Notes under the pieces: generated by a model
The model's database searches: none
The model's input: only the letters and a program-made list of their open reading frames with translations
Told to the model about the DNA's origin: nothing
In this document: positions 43,810-53,386 of the stretch, in pieces
How the letters are laid out: every line of letters begins with the position of its first letter
How positions within the stretch are numbered: position 1 is the first letter of the stretch
Source of the DNA: an uncultured Flavobacteriales bacterium
Lineage (GTDB): Bacteria > Bacteroidota > Bacteroidia > Flavobacteriales_D > Crocinitomicaceae
Direction of reading: 5' to 3'
Length of the DNA stretch: 64,000 nt
NCBI GenBank assembly: GCA_913054135.1
Contig: CAJXJK010000014.1
Location: forward strand, 79,976 to 143,975
Made by a program: the position numbers and the translations under genes

Positions 43810-45660
43810 ATGAAAAAATTAGCCTTAATTTTCAGTGCTTTTATAAGTACAGCTGCTATTTCACAAATGACAATGGCAGGAGCTGCAACTCAATTGGGAG
43901 GATGTGACTGCTATCAATTAACACCAGCCTCAATTGCCCAAAAAGGTGCAATTTGGAGCCCTCAACCACTTGATTTAGCCAATGATTTTGACATGAGCTT
44001 TGAAGTTTATTTAGGTGCTGTTGATGGTGGAGCAGATGGAATGACGTTCGTTTTACAAGAAAATCCAGATGGAATTGGTGATATCGGACACTCTTTGGGT
44101 TATGAGTCTTATGTCGGAAACCCAAATCCAATTTCTAATCAGTCTTTGGCGGTAGAAATTGATACTTGGAATAGTGCTCCAACTGTGGCAACCGATATTG
44201 CAGATGACCATTTAGGAATAAGTACAAACGGTATCGTGGAACATGATGTGGCGCCACCAAATATTATTGATGGTGGAAATGTTGAAGATGGACAATACCA
44301 TACCTTCAGAGTTCAGTGGATTCAGGCATTAAACACATTTGTAGTTTATTTTGACGGCGTTACTGAGATTACATTATTAGGTCAAGATATTCCAGATCTT
44401 TACTTTTCAGGAAATGAGTCTCTTTACTACGGATTTACAGCCGGTACAGGTGGTGCAGTTAATGAAATGAGAGTTTGCTCTTATGGTAACAGCTCTTTCA
44501 CAAATGACCTCTCTTCAGTTTGTCCAGGTAGTCCAATTGCATTTACAGGATCAGGAAATTCTGATACAGGATTTATCAATAGTTGGTCATGGGATTTTGG
44601 TGACGGATCACCTTTAAGCACAGATCAGAATCCAAATTACACTTATACAACTCCAGGTGATTATACGGCTGAGTTAACTATGACAGATGGCTTTGGATGT
44701 GATTATGTGAATACAACATCTATCACTATTCTTCCAGACATTACAATGGATATGGATTCTTCAGGAGTATCTTGCTTCGGAGATACTGATGGTACAGGAA
44801 TGGCTACTCCAACAAATGGAACAGGACCATATATTTACTCTTGGAACGATACGCCAGTACAAACTTCTCAAACGGCTACAGCTCTGGCTCCAGGGACTTA
44901 TGTCGTTACAGTTACTGATGATTTAGGTTGTGTTGGTGAAGATTCGATAGTAGTTGATGAACCTCTTGATATTATGTTGGCAATGAGCGGAACAGATGCA
45001 ATCTGTTATCAAGACTCATCAGGAACAGCAACAGTAGTTGCTAGTGATGGTACACCTGCTTATACCTATGCTTGGGATGATTATTTGTCTCAAACAACAA
45101 GTACAGCATCTAACTTACCAGCAGGAACTTATAACGTAACTGTTACTGATGATAATGGTTGTACTAAAATGGACATGGTGACAGTTGTTGATGGACCACA
45201 AATTATAATTACAGGTGTCACTACAACTGATAACGGAACTGGAAATGGAAGTATTGATATTACCGTAACAGGGGGAGTAGCACCATATACATATGCCTGG
45301 GATAATGGTGAAACTACTGAAGATATTTCTGGTTTGACAGATGGATTCTACACTGTGACAGTGACTGATGATAATGGATGTACTGAAAGATTCACTTTTG
45401 ATGTGAAGTCTTCTGCAAGTATCGGAGGATTTGCAGAGGCGGGGTTTACGATTTATCCTAATCCTTCAAATGGTATCTTCAACATTAAAGGATCAGGAGA
45501 TTATGATATTCGAATTTTAGATTTAAGTGGTAAGACTGTTTATGCAGGAAATCACTCTGAGAACTCAGAAATCTCAATTGAAAATATTCAAACTGGTGTT
45601 TATCTAATCAACCTTACAAAGGGTGATGACACCTACATTGATAAGTTGATTATCAGATAA
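43810..45660 (+). CDS. Secreted L-type lectin/PKD/SprB-repeat protein with T9SS type A sorting domain
   Basis: 616 residues. The signal peptide is 1-18. An L-type (legume-like) lectin domain (about 22-225) has GADGMTFVLQE and SLAVEIDTWNSAP, with the metal-site Asp pattern ATDIADDHLGIST. A PKD domain (about 235-305) has SWSWDFGDGSPLS. Three SprB-like repeats follow (about 310-525, CFGDTDGTGMATP and CYQDSSGTATVVA). The C-terminal 75 residues form the type A sorting domain: IYPNPSNGIFNI, then TGVYLINLTK. Expected to be exported by T9SS and to bind a glycan. Tandem with the type B lectin protein. Confidence 0.88.
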   Translation: MKKLALIFSAFISTAAISQMTMAGAATQLGGCDCYQLTPASIAQKGAIWSPQPLDLANDFDMSFEVYLGAVDGGADGMTFVLQENPDGIGDIGHSLGYESYVGNPNPISNQSLAVEIDTWNSAPTVATDIADDHLGISTNGIVEHDVAPPNIIDGGNVEDGQYHTFRVQWIQALNTFVVYFDGVTEITLLGQDIPDLYFSGNESLYYGFTAGTGGAVNEMRVCSYGNSSFTNDLSSVCPGSPIAFTGSGNSDTGFINSWSWDFGDGSPLSTDQNPNYTYTTPGDYTAELTMTDGFGCDYVNTTSITILPDITMDMDSSGVSCFGDTDGTGMATPTNGTGPYIYSWNDTPVQTSQTATALAPGTYVVTVTDDLGCVGEDSIVVDEPLDIMLAMSGTDAICYQDSSGTATVVASDGTPAYTYAWDDYLSQTTSTASNLPAGTYNVTVTDDNGCTKMDMVTVVDGPQIIITGVTTTDNGTGNGSIDITVTGGVAPYTYAWDNGETTEDISGLTDGFYTVTVTDDNGCTERFTFDVKSSASIGGFAEAGFTIYPNPSNGIFNIKGSGDYDIRILDLSGKTVYAGNHSENSEISIENIQTGVYLINLTKGDDTYIDKLIIR

Positions 45661-45683
45661 TTAATTTAAGAAATTGACTGAAA

Positions 45684-45718
45684 AGGTTTGTGCATTTCGT
45701 GCAAACCTGTTTTGTTTT
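45684..45718 (+). terminator. Rho-independent terminator after the type A lectin gene
   Basis: A 10-bp stem (45684-45693 with 45699-45708) and a 5-base loop, followed by a T-rich tail, between the two lectin genes. Confidence 0.7.
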
Positions 45719-45796
45719 AAGCATTTAGCTGTTCAAGACTGAAAAAATAATTCGTTAAAAAGCCAACGTTTATGTCGTATCTTCGTTCTTTTTTAC

Positions 45797-48700
45797 GTGA
45801 GGCTACTACTACCAATCATATTGCTATGCGCATTTTCTGCGGATTCTTTAGGTCAAATGACGACCCAAGGAACTACCACTGGTGCTTGTGACTGTTATCA
45901 ACTTACTGATAATGTTGCTGCTTCGGGTGGAGCCATATGGAGTCCTACAACAATAAGTTTGAATGATCCCTTTGATTTTAGTTTTGAAGTTAACCTTGGT
46001 TGCGAAGATGTTTGGGGAGCAGATGGAATGGTTTTCGTGCTTCAAGAAAGTGGAACCGGAGTAGGAGGAATTGGAAATGGAATTGGTTATGGAACCTACG
46101 GAGGAAATCCTAATCCGCTTTCAGCTAATTCAATCGGAATCGAAATAGATACTTGGAACTCTAGTCCGGCTGTTGTAACCGATATTGCAAGTGATCATAT
46201 CGGAATGAACTCAGGCGGAGGTAATGAGCATGATGTCGTTGGTCCTATTGCCATCCCTAATATTGAAGATTGCGTTTACCACACCTTTCAAATTACATGG
46301 GATCCTATTGGTCAAAATTTAGAAGTCATTTTAGATGGTAATTCAATATTCGTTTATAATGGTGATGTGTCAACTAACTTCTTTGGTGGTAATACAGATG
46401 TTTTCTTTGGATGGACTGCTGGAACTGGGGGAGTGACAAATATTCATTCTGCTTGTATGTATCGTAATGCAGCTTTTACGCCAGATATTACTTCAATTTG
46501 TGAAAATGGCACAGTAAATTTTACTGATAACTCTACTTCTGATTTGAATATGATTACTGATTGGTCATGGGATTTTGGAGATGGTTCTCCAATTGATAAT
46601 ACACAAAATCCTTCTCATACCTACACCACTGCTGGTGTTCACACAGTTACGTTAACAATGACTGATATTTCAGGATGTACGGATCAAGCAACTGTTGACA
46701 TCACTGTTACTCCTGGCTTGAACATTAATATGACTCAGCAAAACGTAAGCTGTTTCGGATTTAATGATGGACAAGGAACTGCTACTTCTACTAACGGAAC
46801 AGCACCTTTCATTTATTTATGGGATGATGTTGGAACTCAAGGGACACAGACAGCAACAGGTCTTGCACCAAATACGTACAATGTTTTGGTAACAGATGAT
46901 GTTGGATGCACAGGAACTGGTTCTGTAACTATTACTGAGCCTGTGGCCTTGACAATTGCAAGTGCAATCCCAGTTGATGCTACCTGCGGAATCAATAACG
47001 GAGAGATCACTATCACAGAAGCTGGCGGAACAGGTCCATTTCAGTATTCAATTGATGGTGGAACAACATTTCAAGCAGGAAACAACTTTACTGGCTTAGC
47101 ACCCAATACGTACAACATTGAAGTGTTGGATGCCAACATGTGTTCAATCACAACAACTGCTACTGTGAATTCGAACTCAACTTTAGTGTTGAATTCATTA
47201 GTGGTAACAGATGAGGTTTGTGGGCAGGCAGACGGAACGATTACGGCAAACGTTTCTCTCGGCTTAGCGCCTTATCAATATTCAATTGATGGCGGAGCAA
47301 CTTATCAGCCAGGTAATGTCTTTTCAAACTTAGTGGCTAATGTTTACACCGTTCAAGTTTTAGATGGAAACAATTGTATTGTTACTGGTAATGCTACTGT
47401 TAACAGTCCTTCAACTTTGGTAATCGATTTAATTACACCAACTGATCCGTCTTGCGCCGGTTTTGCAGATGGAGAAATTGATGTTACTGCTTCAGGCGGT
47501 ACAGGGCCTTATACATATAGTGTAGATAATGGTGTGACCTTTCAGGGTGGAACTAATTTCGGCGGACTAATTGATGGCTTATATGATGTGATCGTTGAAG
47601 ATGCGACTGGATGTCAAACACCTGGTAATACAACTTTAACCGATCCTTTAGCTGTAAATATTGATAATGTAATACCTGTTGATGTATCATGTTTTGGTGA
47701 TACTGACGGGCAATTGACAATTGCTGCTTCAGGAGGTGTGCCTGGATATACTTACAGCATTGATAATGGTACTACTTTTCAGCCAGGAACGAATTTCACA
47801 AATTTGGCACCAGGGAATTATGATGTACAAGTAAATGACAATAACGGATGTCCTGCAAATGTGATTGCAACTGTAGGTGAACCAACTCAAGTTCAAATTG
47901 ACAATATTGCAGTAACTGATGTGACTTGTAACGGATTAGCTGATGGGGCAATTACAATAACTGTTTCTCAAGGTACCCCTGCATATACATATTCAACTGA
48001 TGGTGTCAATTTTCAAGCTGCAAATGTATTCAATGGTCTTGGGGCTGGTAATGTAACAGTAGATGTGCAAGACATGAATGGATGCCCTGTTCAAGGAAAT
48101 GCCGTGATTTCAGAATCTCAGCCATTAGTGGCAACCTTGGGAAATGATACAACTATTTGCATTGGCGGATCAGCTAATGTTTGTGCTACAACCAATGGTG
48201 GAACTGCACCCTTTGATTTCTCTTTCAATGGTATTTCAAATGGAGCAAATAACTGTATCGTATCTCCACTTGCTGGAAATTTTGATTTAATTGTAACTGA
48301 CGCGAATGGTTGTACTTCAGCTCTTGTAAGTCAAGAAGTATTTCAATTTACCGCTCTTACTGTGATTGCTGGTACTAACTCAACTATATGTGCTGGAGAT
48401 GCAGTTCAGTTAACAGGTGAGGCAAACGGCGGAGATGGCGGTCCATACACATACACTTGGGTAAATCAAAACGATTTATCTACTCTTAATGGTGCCGTTC
48501 AAAATGTTAATCCAACAGTGAATACTGTTTATACAGTTGGAGTACAAGATGGATGTGAAACACCTCCTGTTACAGCTGATGTTACTATCACAACTCATAC
48601 CGTTCCACCAATTGTTATTACTCCAGATGTGACTGAAGGTTGTGAGCCAGTTGAAGTCTTATTCTCAAATGATACTGATCCAGCTTTATTGGTTTCAACT

Positions 48701-49396
48701 AATTGGGAATTCGGAAATGGAGAAGTGCAAAGCGGCAATGGAACCATTTCGAATCAAGTTTATGATGAACCAGGCTGCTATGATGTCTATGCACAAATTA
48801 CAACAGTAAACGGCTGTGTTGCTGATACTACTTATCAAGACTTGATTTGCGTTTACGAATTGCCTGTGGCTGATTTTGAATGTAATCCTGAAGATCCTGA
48901 TCAACTAAATCCTGAAGTTGTTTTTGAAAACCTTTCTACAGGAGGGCAGTATTATGACTGGACCTTTGGAGACGGTAATTCATCAACAGATTTCACTCCA
49001 TCAAATGTTTATCCTGAGATTGGAGCACAAACTTACTTAGTTGAATTAACGGTATCTACTGATTATGGATGTACTGATCAAACTCAAAAGTATGTCACCA
49101 TTAATGAAGTGGTTCAGTTCTATGTGCCTAACGCAATTACCGTAAATTCAGATGACTTTAACGAATATTTTTTACCAATTTTTCTTCCGGGCTTCAACCC
49201 GCTAGGATATTCTCTTCAAATATTTGACAGATGGGGAGTTTTAATGTATGAAAGTCAAGACGTCAATACTGGATGGGATGGTACATACCTTGGTGTGATT
49301 GTACCTGAAGATGTATATGTTTGGAAGATGGAATTCAGAGAAAATCAAACAGATATAACTTATCGCCATTTCGGACACATTTCTGTTCTGAAATAA
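45797..49396 (+). CDS. Large L-type lectin/PKD/SprB-repeat protein with T9SS type B sorting domain
   Basis: 1199 residues with a GTG start. The ATG at 45772 is out of frame. The signal peptide is 1-19. The lectin domain (about 22-230) has GADGMVFVLQES and SIGIEIDTWNSSP. A PKD domain lies near 235-310. Six SprB-like repeats of about 75-80 residues run from about 315 to 775, each beginning C-x3-(D/N)-G (CFGFNDGQ, CGINNGE, CGQADGT, CAGFADGE, CFGDTDGQ, CNGLADGA). Ig and PKD-like modules follow. The last about 90 residues are the type B (gliding-motility-associated) sorting domain: YVPNAITVNSDDFNEYF, FDRWGVLMYES and RHFGHISVLK. A probable surface adhesin. Its neighbour has the same head with a type A end. 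Confidence 0.9.
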   Translation: MRLLLPIILLCAFSADSLGQMTTQGTTTGACDCYQLTDNVAASGGAIWSPTTISLNDPFDFSFEVNLGCEDVWGADGMVFVLQESGTGVGGIGNGIGYGTYGGNPNPLSANSIGIEIDTWNSSPAVVTDIASDHIGMNSGGGNEHDVVGPIAIPNIEDCVYHTFQITWDPIGQNLEVILDGNSIFVYNGDVSTNFFGGNTDVFFGWTAGTGGVTNIHSACMYRNAAFTPDITSICENGTVNFTDNSTSDLNMITDWSWDFGDGSPIDNTQNPSHTYTTAGVHTVTLTMTDISGCTDQATVDITVTPGLNINMTQQNVSCFGFNDGQGTATSTNGTAPFIYLWDDVGTQGTQTATGLAPNTYNVLVTDDVGCTGTGSVTITEPVALTIASAIPVDATCGINNGEITITEAGGTGPFQYSIDGGTTFQAGNNFTGLAPNTYNIEVLDANMCSITTTATVNSNSTLVLNSLVVTDEVCGQADGTITANVSLGLAPYQYSIDGGATYQPGNVFSNLVANVYTVQVLDGNNCIVTGNATVNSPSTLVIDLITPTDPSCAGFADGEIDVTASGGTGPYTYSVDNGVTFQGGTNFGGLIDGLYDVIVEDATGCQTPGNTTLTDPLAVNIDNVIPVDVSCFGDTDGQLTIAASGGVPGYTYSIDNGTTFQPGTNFTNLAPGNYDVQVNDNNGCPANVIATVGEPTQVQIDNIAVTDVTCNGLADGAITITVSQGTPAYTYSTDGVNFQAANVFNGLGAGNVTVDVQDMNGCPVQGNAVISESQPLVATLGNDTTICIGGSANVCATTNGGTAPFDFSFNGISNGANNCIVSPLAGNFDLIVTDANGCTSALVSQEVFQFTALTVIAGTNSTICAGDAVQLTGEANGGDGGPYTYTWVNQNDLSTLNGAVQNVNPTVNTVYTVGVQDGCETPPVTADVTITTHTVPPIVITPDVTEGCEPVEVLFSNDTDPALLVSTNWEFGNGEVQSGNGTISNQVYDEPGCYDVYAQITTVNGCVADTTYQDLICVYELPVADFECNPEDPDQLNPEVVFENLSTGGQYYDWTFGDGNSSTDFTPSNVYPEIGAQTYLVELTVSTDYGCTDQTQKYVTINEVVQFYVPNAITVNSDDFNEYFLPIFLPGFNPLGYSLQIFDRWGVLMYESQDVNTGWDGTYLGVIVPEDVYVWKMEFRENQTDITYRHFGHISVLK

Positions 49397-49400
49397 AGCT

Positions 49401-49408
49401 TATTTTTG
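49401..49408 (+). promoter_or_regulatory. Candidate -7 box for the propeller gene
   Basis: TATTTTTG, 16 bases before the ATG at 49425, overlapping no gene. No TTG box at normal spacing was found. Confidence 0.45.
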
Positions 49409-49424
49409 TGTAAAAGCACAATTA

Positions 49425-51614
49425 ATGATTAAGCTAACGTTCCTTTTATTCTTCCTTGTATCTTTTAGTTCATTCAGTCAAGATTTTGATTTTTCAAAAC
49501 AATGGACATTTTTAGGTCCAGACAAAAAACCACTTGAAGATAGGAGGCAATCAGCAACAGGAATAGGCCCTGTAGATCATATTGAAGTCAATCAAAACCA
49601 CAAAGGGTTTTTGTTAGCCTGTTCCCTAAATGGCGGATTATTCTATACTACTAATGGTGGCGAACAATGGTATAATGCCGGTTCAGATGATTGGGATTAC
49701 TCAGGTTGTTCAATGGCAACATATCATCCTACAAGCTCAAGTACCATATTTGCAAATTCTTGTAAAAACAATCCTAACGGATCTGTCGGGAATATTGGAT
49801 TCAAAGGTGGTATTTACAGAACATTCGATCAAGGAATAAGCTGGGAACTAATTGGCGGAAAAGAGTCTTTTATCAATTCCGAATTCCTAAAAATATTTGG
49901 TCTCAAAATCAATCCATCAAATGATGAAGAATTGATCGTTTATACTTCTGAAGGTATTTATAAAACTGAGCATTGTTTGGCTGATGAGGTCAAATGGACT
50001 AGAATCCCTGACGTCAAAGGATGGGTGTTTGATATGTCTTTTTATGGTGATCAAACCTACTTTACTCAAATGCAACATGGAAAGTGGTCAGTATACACGG
50101 CACCTTCAAACAAATTGCATGAAGCCAAAAGGTTAGATTTTTCTGATATAATGATTGATGCCGTTGACGGATTAAATGTGCAGCCAAAGGGAGGTCAACT
50201 ATTAGTGCTCATCAATTACAAAAGAAAAGGAGATGAACTACATCTTGTAAATCTAAAAAACGGAGAGCATCAGCAGATATTAAAAAATCAAAAAGTAATT
50301 TTTGGTAAGGGAGAAACCTTTGCTGTTTCGCCTCACAATGATGATGAAGTGATGCTTGGTTATAGTACCACTATCAAGAGGTGGTCAGTTTCTGAAAAAG
50401 CTGAAAATAGAATTAAAGGCGGATATCACGTTGATATTGAAGATGTGAAGTATGATCCATTTAATAAAGAAGTAATCTATTTGGCTACACACGGAGGGGT
50501 TTATATTACTTATGATAATGCGAAAAGTTGGACTTCAATGTCAAAGGGAATAGGGATCGCAGAGGTAGAGGGATTAGCAGTTTCTGAAGCCGATAATAAT
50601 GTAATGGCTATAGGTTGCTTTCATGACGGTAGCTCTTATAGAGCAGACTTTGATAATAATGGCATCTACGAATGGAAGAACATTAATGGTGGAGACGGCT
50701 TGATTCCAGTAATTCCTGAAACGGATTTAAAAACTGTATATACTTCAAATCAATATACGGGAGGTGGAATGTTTCATTCAGCTGATTCAGGCAGAACAAA
50801 AAAGAACCTTCATAATTTGAGTGGAGTTCGAACATCAGGTTGGCAAATGGCGGCTGTACTTCATCCTGAAGAACAAGAGATGATATTCTTTAATTTCGAA
50901 GTTCCAACTGGTTCAGGTAAAGGAAATATTGATATCGGAAGAACCAATCAACCAAGAGAAAGAAAAAGTTTAGAGCGTGTTACCAATTTCGCAGTTTCTC
51001 ATGATATCGAAAAGTACACGATTTATGGTATTTACAATTCTAAAGATCATCCTAACGTCATGTTTGCTCACATGATTCAACCGGTAGTTGATGAAAACGG
51101 TAAGGCTAAGAATGCACACAGGGTTTTTAGAACTGACAATTGTATGCTGAGCGATTCTCTTTTAGTACACTCATGGTACGAAGTTGATATACCAAGAAGT
51201 GATTGGATTTCTTCAATTCAATTGGATGCTAAATCGCCAAATAAAATGTTGATTTCTTATGTTTCGGGTACTTATGGAACTGAGAATACAGATCAAGATT
51301 TTGGGTTAATCTATGCCATGAAGTTAAAGAAGTCTACAAAAAAAGTGAAGCGTGAAATTGACATCAGTAAGAATTTAGTGTTCTCATTCACCGGACGATA
51401 CAATTTGGTGAGTGATGGAAATGGGGGCTACTTTTTTGGTACGCGAACTGGAATTTATTGGGGAGACAAAAAAACAATGAAAGGTAAAAGAGACTGGCAA
51501 AAAATTGGTTATTCAACCCCTCATTGCAAAGTTCACGGACTTCATTATTCAAAAGAAAGAAGAGTATTAACCGTTGGTTATTACGGTAGGGGAGTGTGGC
51601 GATACGAATTCTAA
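49425..51614 (+). CDS. Secreted beta-propeller (BNR/VPS10-like) protein
   Basis: 729 residues with a signal peptide (1-19, SFSQ). BNR/VPS10-like blades spread over the protein: NGGLFYTTNGGEQWYNAG, GGIYRTFDQGISWELIGG, GGVYITYDNAKSWTSMSKG and, late, GGGMFHSADSGRTKKNL. The GxxxTxDxGxxW pattern is characteristic of BNR repeats. No T9SS sorting domain was seen at the C-terminus (ending GVWRYEF), so it may stay periplasmic or be released by another route. Ligand or activity unknown. Confidence 0.8.
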   Translation: MIKLTFLLFFLVSFSSFSQDFDFSKQWTFLGPDKKPLEDRRQSATGIGPVDHIEVNQNHKGFLLACSLNGGLFYTTNGGEQWYNAGSDDWDYSGCSMATYHPTSSSTIFANSCKNNPNGSVGNIGFKGGIYRTFDQGISWELIGGKESFINSEFLKIFGLKINPSNDEELIVYTSEGIYKTEHCLADEVKWTRIPDVKGWVFDMSFYGDQTYFTQMQHGKWSVYTAPSNKLHEAKRLDFSDIMIDAVDGLNVQPKGGQLLVLINYKRKGDELHLVNLKNGEHQQILKNQKVIFGKGETFAVSPHNDDEVMLGYSTTIKRWSVSEKAENRIKGGYHVDIEDVKYDPFNKEVIYLATHGGVYITYDNAKSWTSMSKGIGIAEVEGLAVSEADNNVMAIGCFHDGSSYRADFDNNGIYEWKNINGGDGLIPVIPETDLKTVYTSNQYTGGGMFHSADSGRTKKNLHNLSGVRTSGWQMAAVLHPEEQEMIFFNFEVPTGSGKGNIDIGRTNQPRERKSLERVTNFAVSHDIEKYTIYGIYNSKDHPNVMFAHMIQPVVDENGKAKNAHRVFRTDNCMLSDSLLVHSWYEVDIPRSDWISSIQLDAKSPNKMLISYVSGTYGTENTDQDFGLIYAMKLKKSTKKVKREIDISKNLVFSFTGRYNLVSDGNGGYFFGTRTGIYWGDKKTMKGKRDWQKIGYSTPHCKVHGLHYSKERRVLTVGYYGRGVWRYEF

Positions 51615-51685
51615 ACTGTTACTTTCAATCTCTAATTGCATTAAAGAGTAAGAATACTTAATATTACAAACACAAAGCACAGCAT

Positions 51686-52267
51686 ATGTCAAACGAAGTT
51701 ATTTTATTTTTAAAGGGAGCAGTTTATATCTCACCAGCAATCGCATTATTTGGGTCAGCTTATTATTTTTCAAATAAATGGTTTGATGTACAACAAGATA
51801 AATTGAAGTTGAAAGCGAGTGAGCAGCAACAGGCGGCTAGAATGATACCTTCAGCTTCAAAAGAAATGAATAAAGACTTAATGGCTATGCAGGTAGATGC
51901 AGTGCAAAGGCTAGTTTTATTCTTAGAGAGAATTGCTCCGAACAATATGATTATGCGTTTAAACAATCCGGGATTACCAGCCGGAGCGTTTCAAGCAAAA
52001 TTGTTGGAGACAGTAAGACAAGAGTTTGAACACAATTTAGCGCAGCAAATTTACATTTCTCCTGAAGCTTGGAGAATTACTAAGAATAGTAAAGAAGAGG
52101 TGCTTAAGATTATTAATATGTCTGCTACTAAGATGGCCCCTACTGCAATGGCAAATGATTTAAGTAGAGGTATTTTTGAAATTACTGCTCAGCTTGAACA
52201 TCAGCCAACAGAAGCTGCAATTGCATTCTTGAAAGATGAATTGAACAAGAATGTTTTTCATGCTTAA
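51686..52267 (+). CDS. Conserved membrane-anchored protein of unknown function
   Basis: 193 residues. One N-terminal membrane helix (about 8-28), then a long helical region with LKLKASEQQQAARMIPSAS and the conserved-looking AVQRLVLFLERIAPNNMIMR, and a C-terminal helical part. It is probably anchored by one helix with the rest in the cytoplasm. It resembles Bacteroidota proteins usually left hypothetical (possibly DUF7935; I cannot check). It converges with, and overlaps by four bases, the small membrane protein gene. Confidence 0.7.
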   Translation: MSNEVILFLKGAVYISPAIALFGSAYYFSNKWFDVQQDKLKLKASEQQQAARMIPSASKEMNKDLMAMQVDAVQRLVLFLERIAPNNMIMRLNNPGLPAGAFQAKLLETVRQEFEHNLAQQIYISPEAWRITKNSKEEVLKIINMSATKMAPTAMANDLSRGIFEITAQLEHQPTEAAIAFLKDELNKNVFHA

Positions 52268-52563
52268 CGCAATCCAGGAGGACGATTACCACGAATCAAT
52301 CTTTGAGTAAGACTAATAAAGAGTCCTACCATTCCGAATATGCCTACTGTTAATCCGGCATAATACAAATAGTCTAATCTTAGAATGCTTCTTAAGGTTA
52401 CCGTATACGCCAAAAGACCGATTCCGGCTATGGCGCAAATCATCCATACTGCTTCCATAAAGGATATAATCCCTCTTCTTCCGGCAACAAAAATGAGCCC
52501 GAAATTCAGAATGCACATTACGAGAATGCCGTATACGCCAGTATAAACTAAGACTTCAACCAT
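52264..52563 (-). CDS. Small three-helix membrane protein of unknown function
   Basis: 99 residues with three to four hydrophobic helices (about 5-28, 33-54 and 64-88) and a basic C-terminus (GNRPPGLR). Family not recognised. The stop overlaps that of the convergent gene by four bases. It lies 52 bases from the YebC-family gene stop. Confidence 0.6.
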   Translation of the reverse strand: MVEVLVYTGVYGILVMCILNFGLIFVAGRRGIISFMEAVWMICAIAGIGLLAYTVTLRSILRLDYLYYAGLTVGIFGMVGLFISLTQRLIRGNRPPGLR

Positions 52564-52614
52564 TTAATTTTAAATAGATTAACTGATTGTATTACGATAA
52601 AAAGGTAGAATAGG

Positions 52615-53328
52615 TTAGCCCATAGTATGAAAGACGCTCTGTACGTCATCATCTTCTTCAAGTCGTTCGATCAATTTATTGACATCTCCTTCTTGCTCTT
52701 CACTCAACGAAACTGTGTTAAGAGGAATTCTCTCAAGGTTTGCTTCTTTGATTTCGTGACCTAATTGCTCAAGACCAGATTGAATGTTTCCAAAGTCTTC
52801 AAATTGACCATAGATAATGATTTCATTCTCCTCTTCATCTTTATCAATCTCTTCGCCACCGTGATCAATCATCTCGAATTCGAATTCTTCAATATCTAAT
52901 TCTCCTGCATCAATTTTAAACATGCACTTACGTTCAAAAAGAAATTCAACACTTCCGCTAGTTCCTAAAGAACCTTCACATTTATTGAAGCAAGCTCTTA
53001 CGTTAGCAACAGTTCTTGTAGAATTGTTCGTTAGCGTTTCAACCAGGATGGCAACTCCGTGTTGAGCATAGCCTTCATAAACTCTTTCGTCCCAATCTTC
53101 TTGGTTCTTATCAGTTGCTTTTTTGATGGCGCGTTCAACATTGTCTTTCGGCATGTTGGCGGCCTTCGCATTTTGAATGAGGATACGTAATTTTGAATTT
53201 GAATCTGGGTCTGGTCCGCTTTCTTTTGCAGCTTTGGTTATTTCTCTACCAATTTTGGTAAAGGTTTTAGACATTGCGCCCCAACGCTTTAATTTACGTG
53301 CTTTTCTAAATTCAAATGCTCTTCCCAT
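52615..53328 (-). CDS. YebC/PmpR-family DNA-binding protein (TACO1-like)
   Basis: 237 residues from the ATG at 53328 (MGRAFEFRKARKLKRWG). An earlier ATG eight codons upstream would add a short non-conserved tail. Matches the family: KTFTKIGREITKAAKESGPDP, LRILIQNAKAANMPKDNVERA, YEGYAQHGVAILVETLTNN and the acidic domain with SVEFLFERKCMFKID. Family members are regulators, and some (TACO1/YebC2) help ribosomes through proline stretches. A -7 box TATATTTG (53357-53350) lies on the minus strand ahead of the gene. Confidence 0.92.
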   Translation of the reverse strand: MGRAFEFRKARKLKRWGAMSKTFTKIGREITKAAKESGPDPDSNSKLRILIQNAKAANMPKDNVERAIKKATDKNQEDWDERVYEGYAQHGVAILVETLTNNSTRTVANVRACFNKCEGSLGTSGSVEFLFERKCMFKIDAGELDIEEFEFEMIDHGGEEIDKDEEENEIIIYGQFEDFGNIQSGLEQLGHEIKEANLERIPLNTVSLSEEQEGDVNKLIERLEEDDDVQSVFHTMG

Positions 53329-53386
53329 TTCTAATACTTTGATTGAACTCAAATATAATAAATAAGGATTAGAATTTGGTGCTCTA

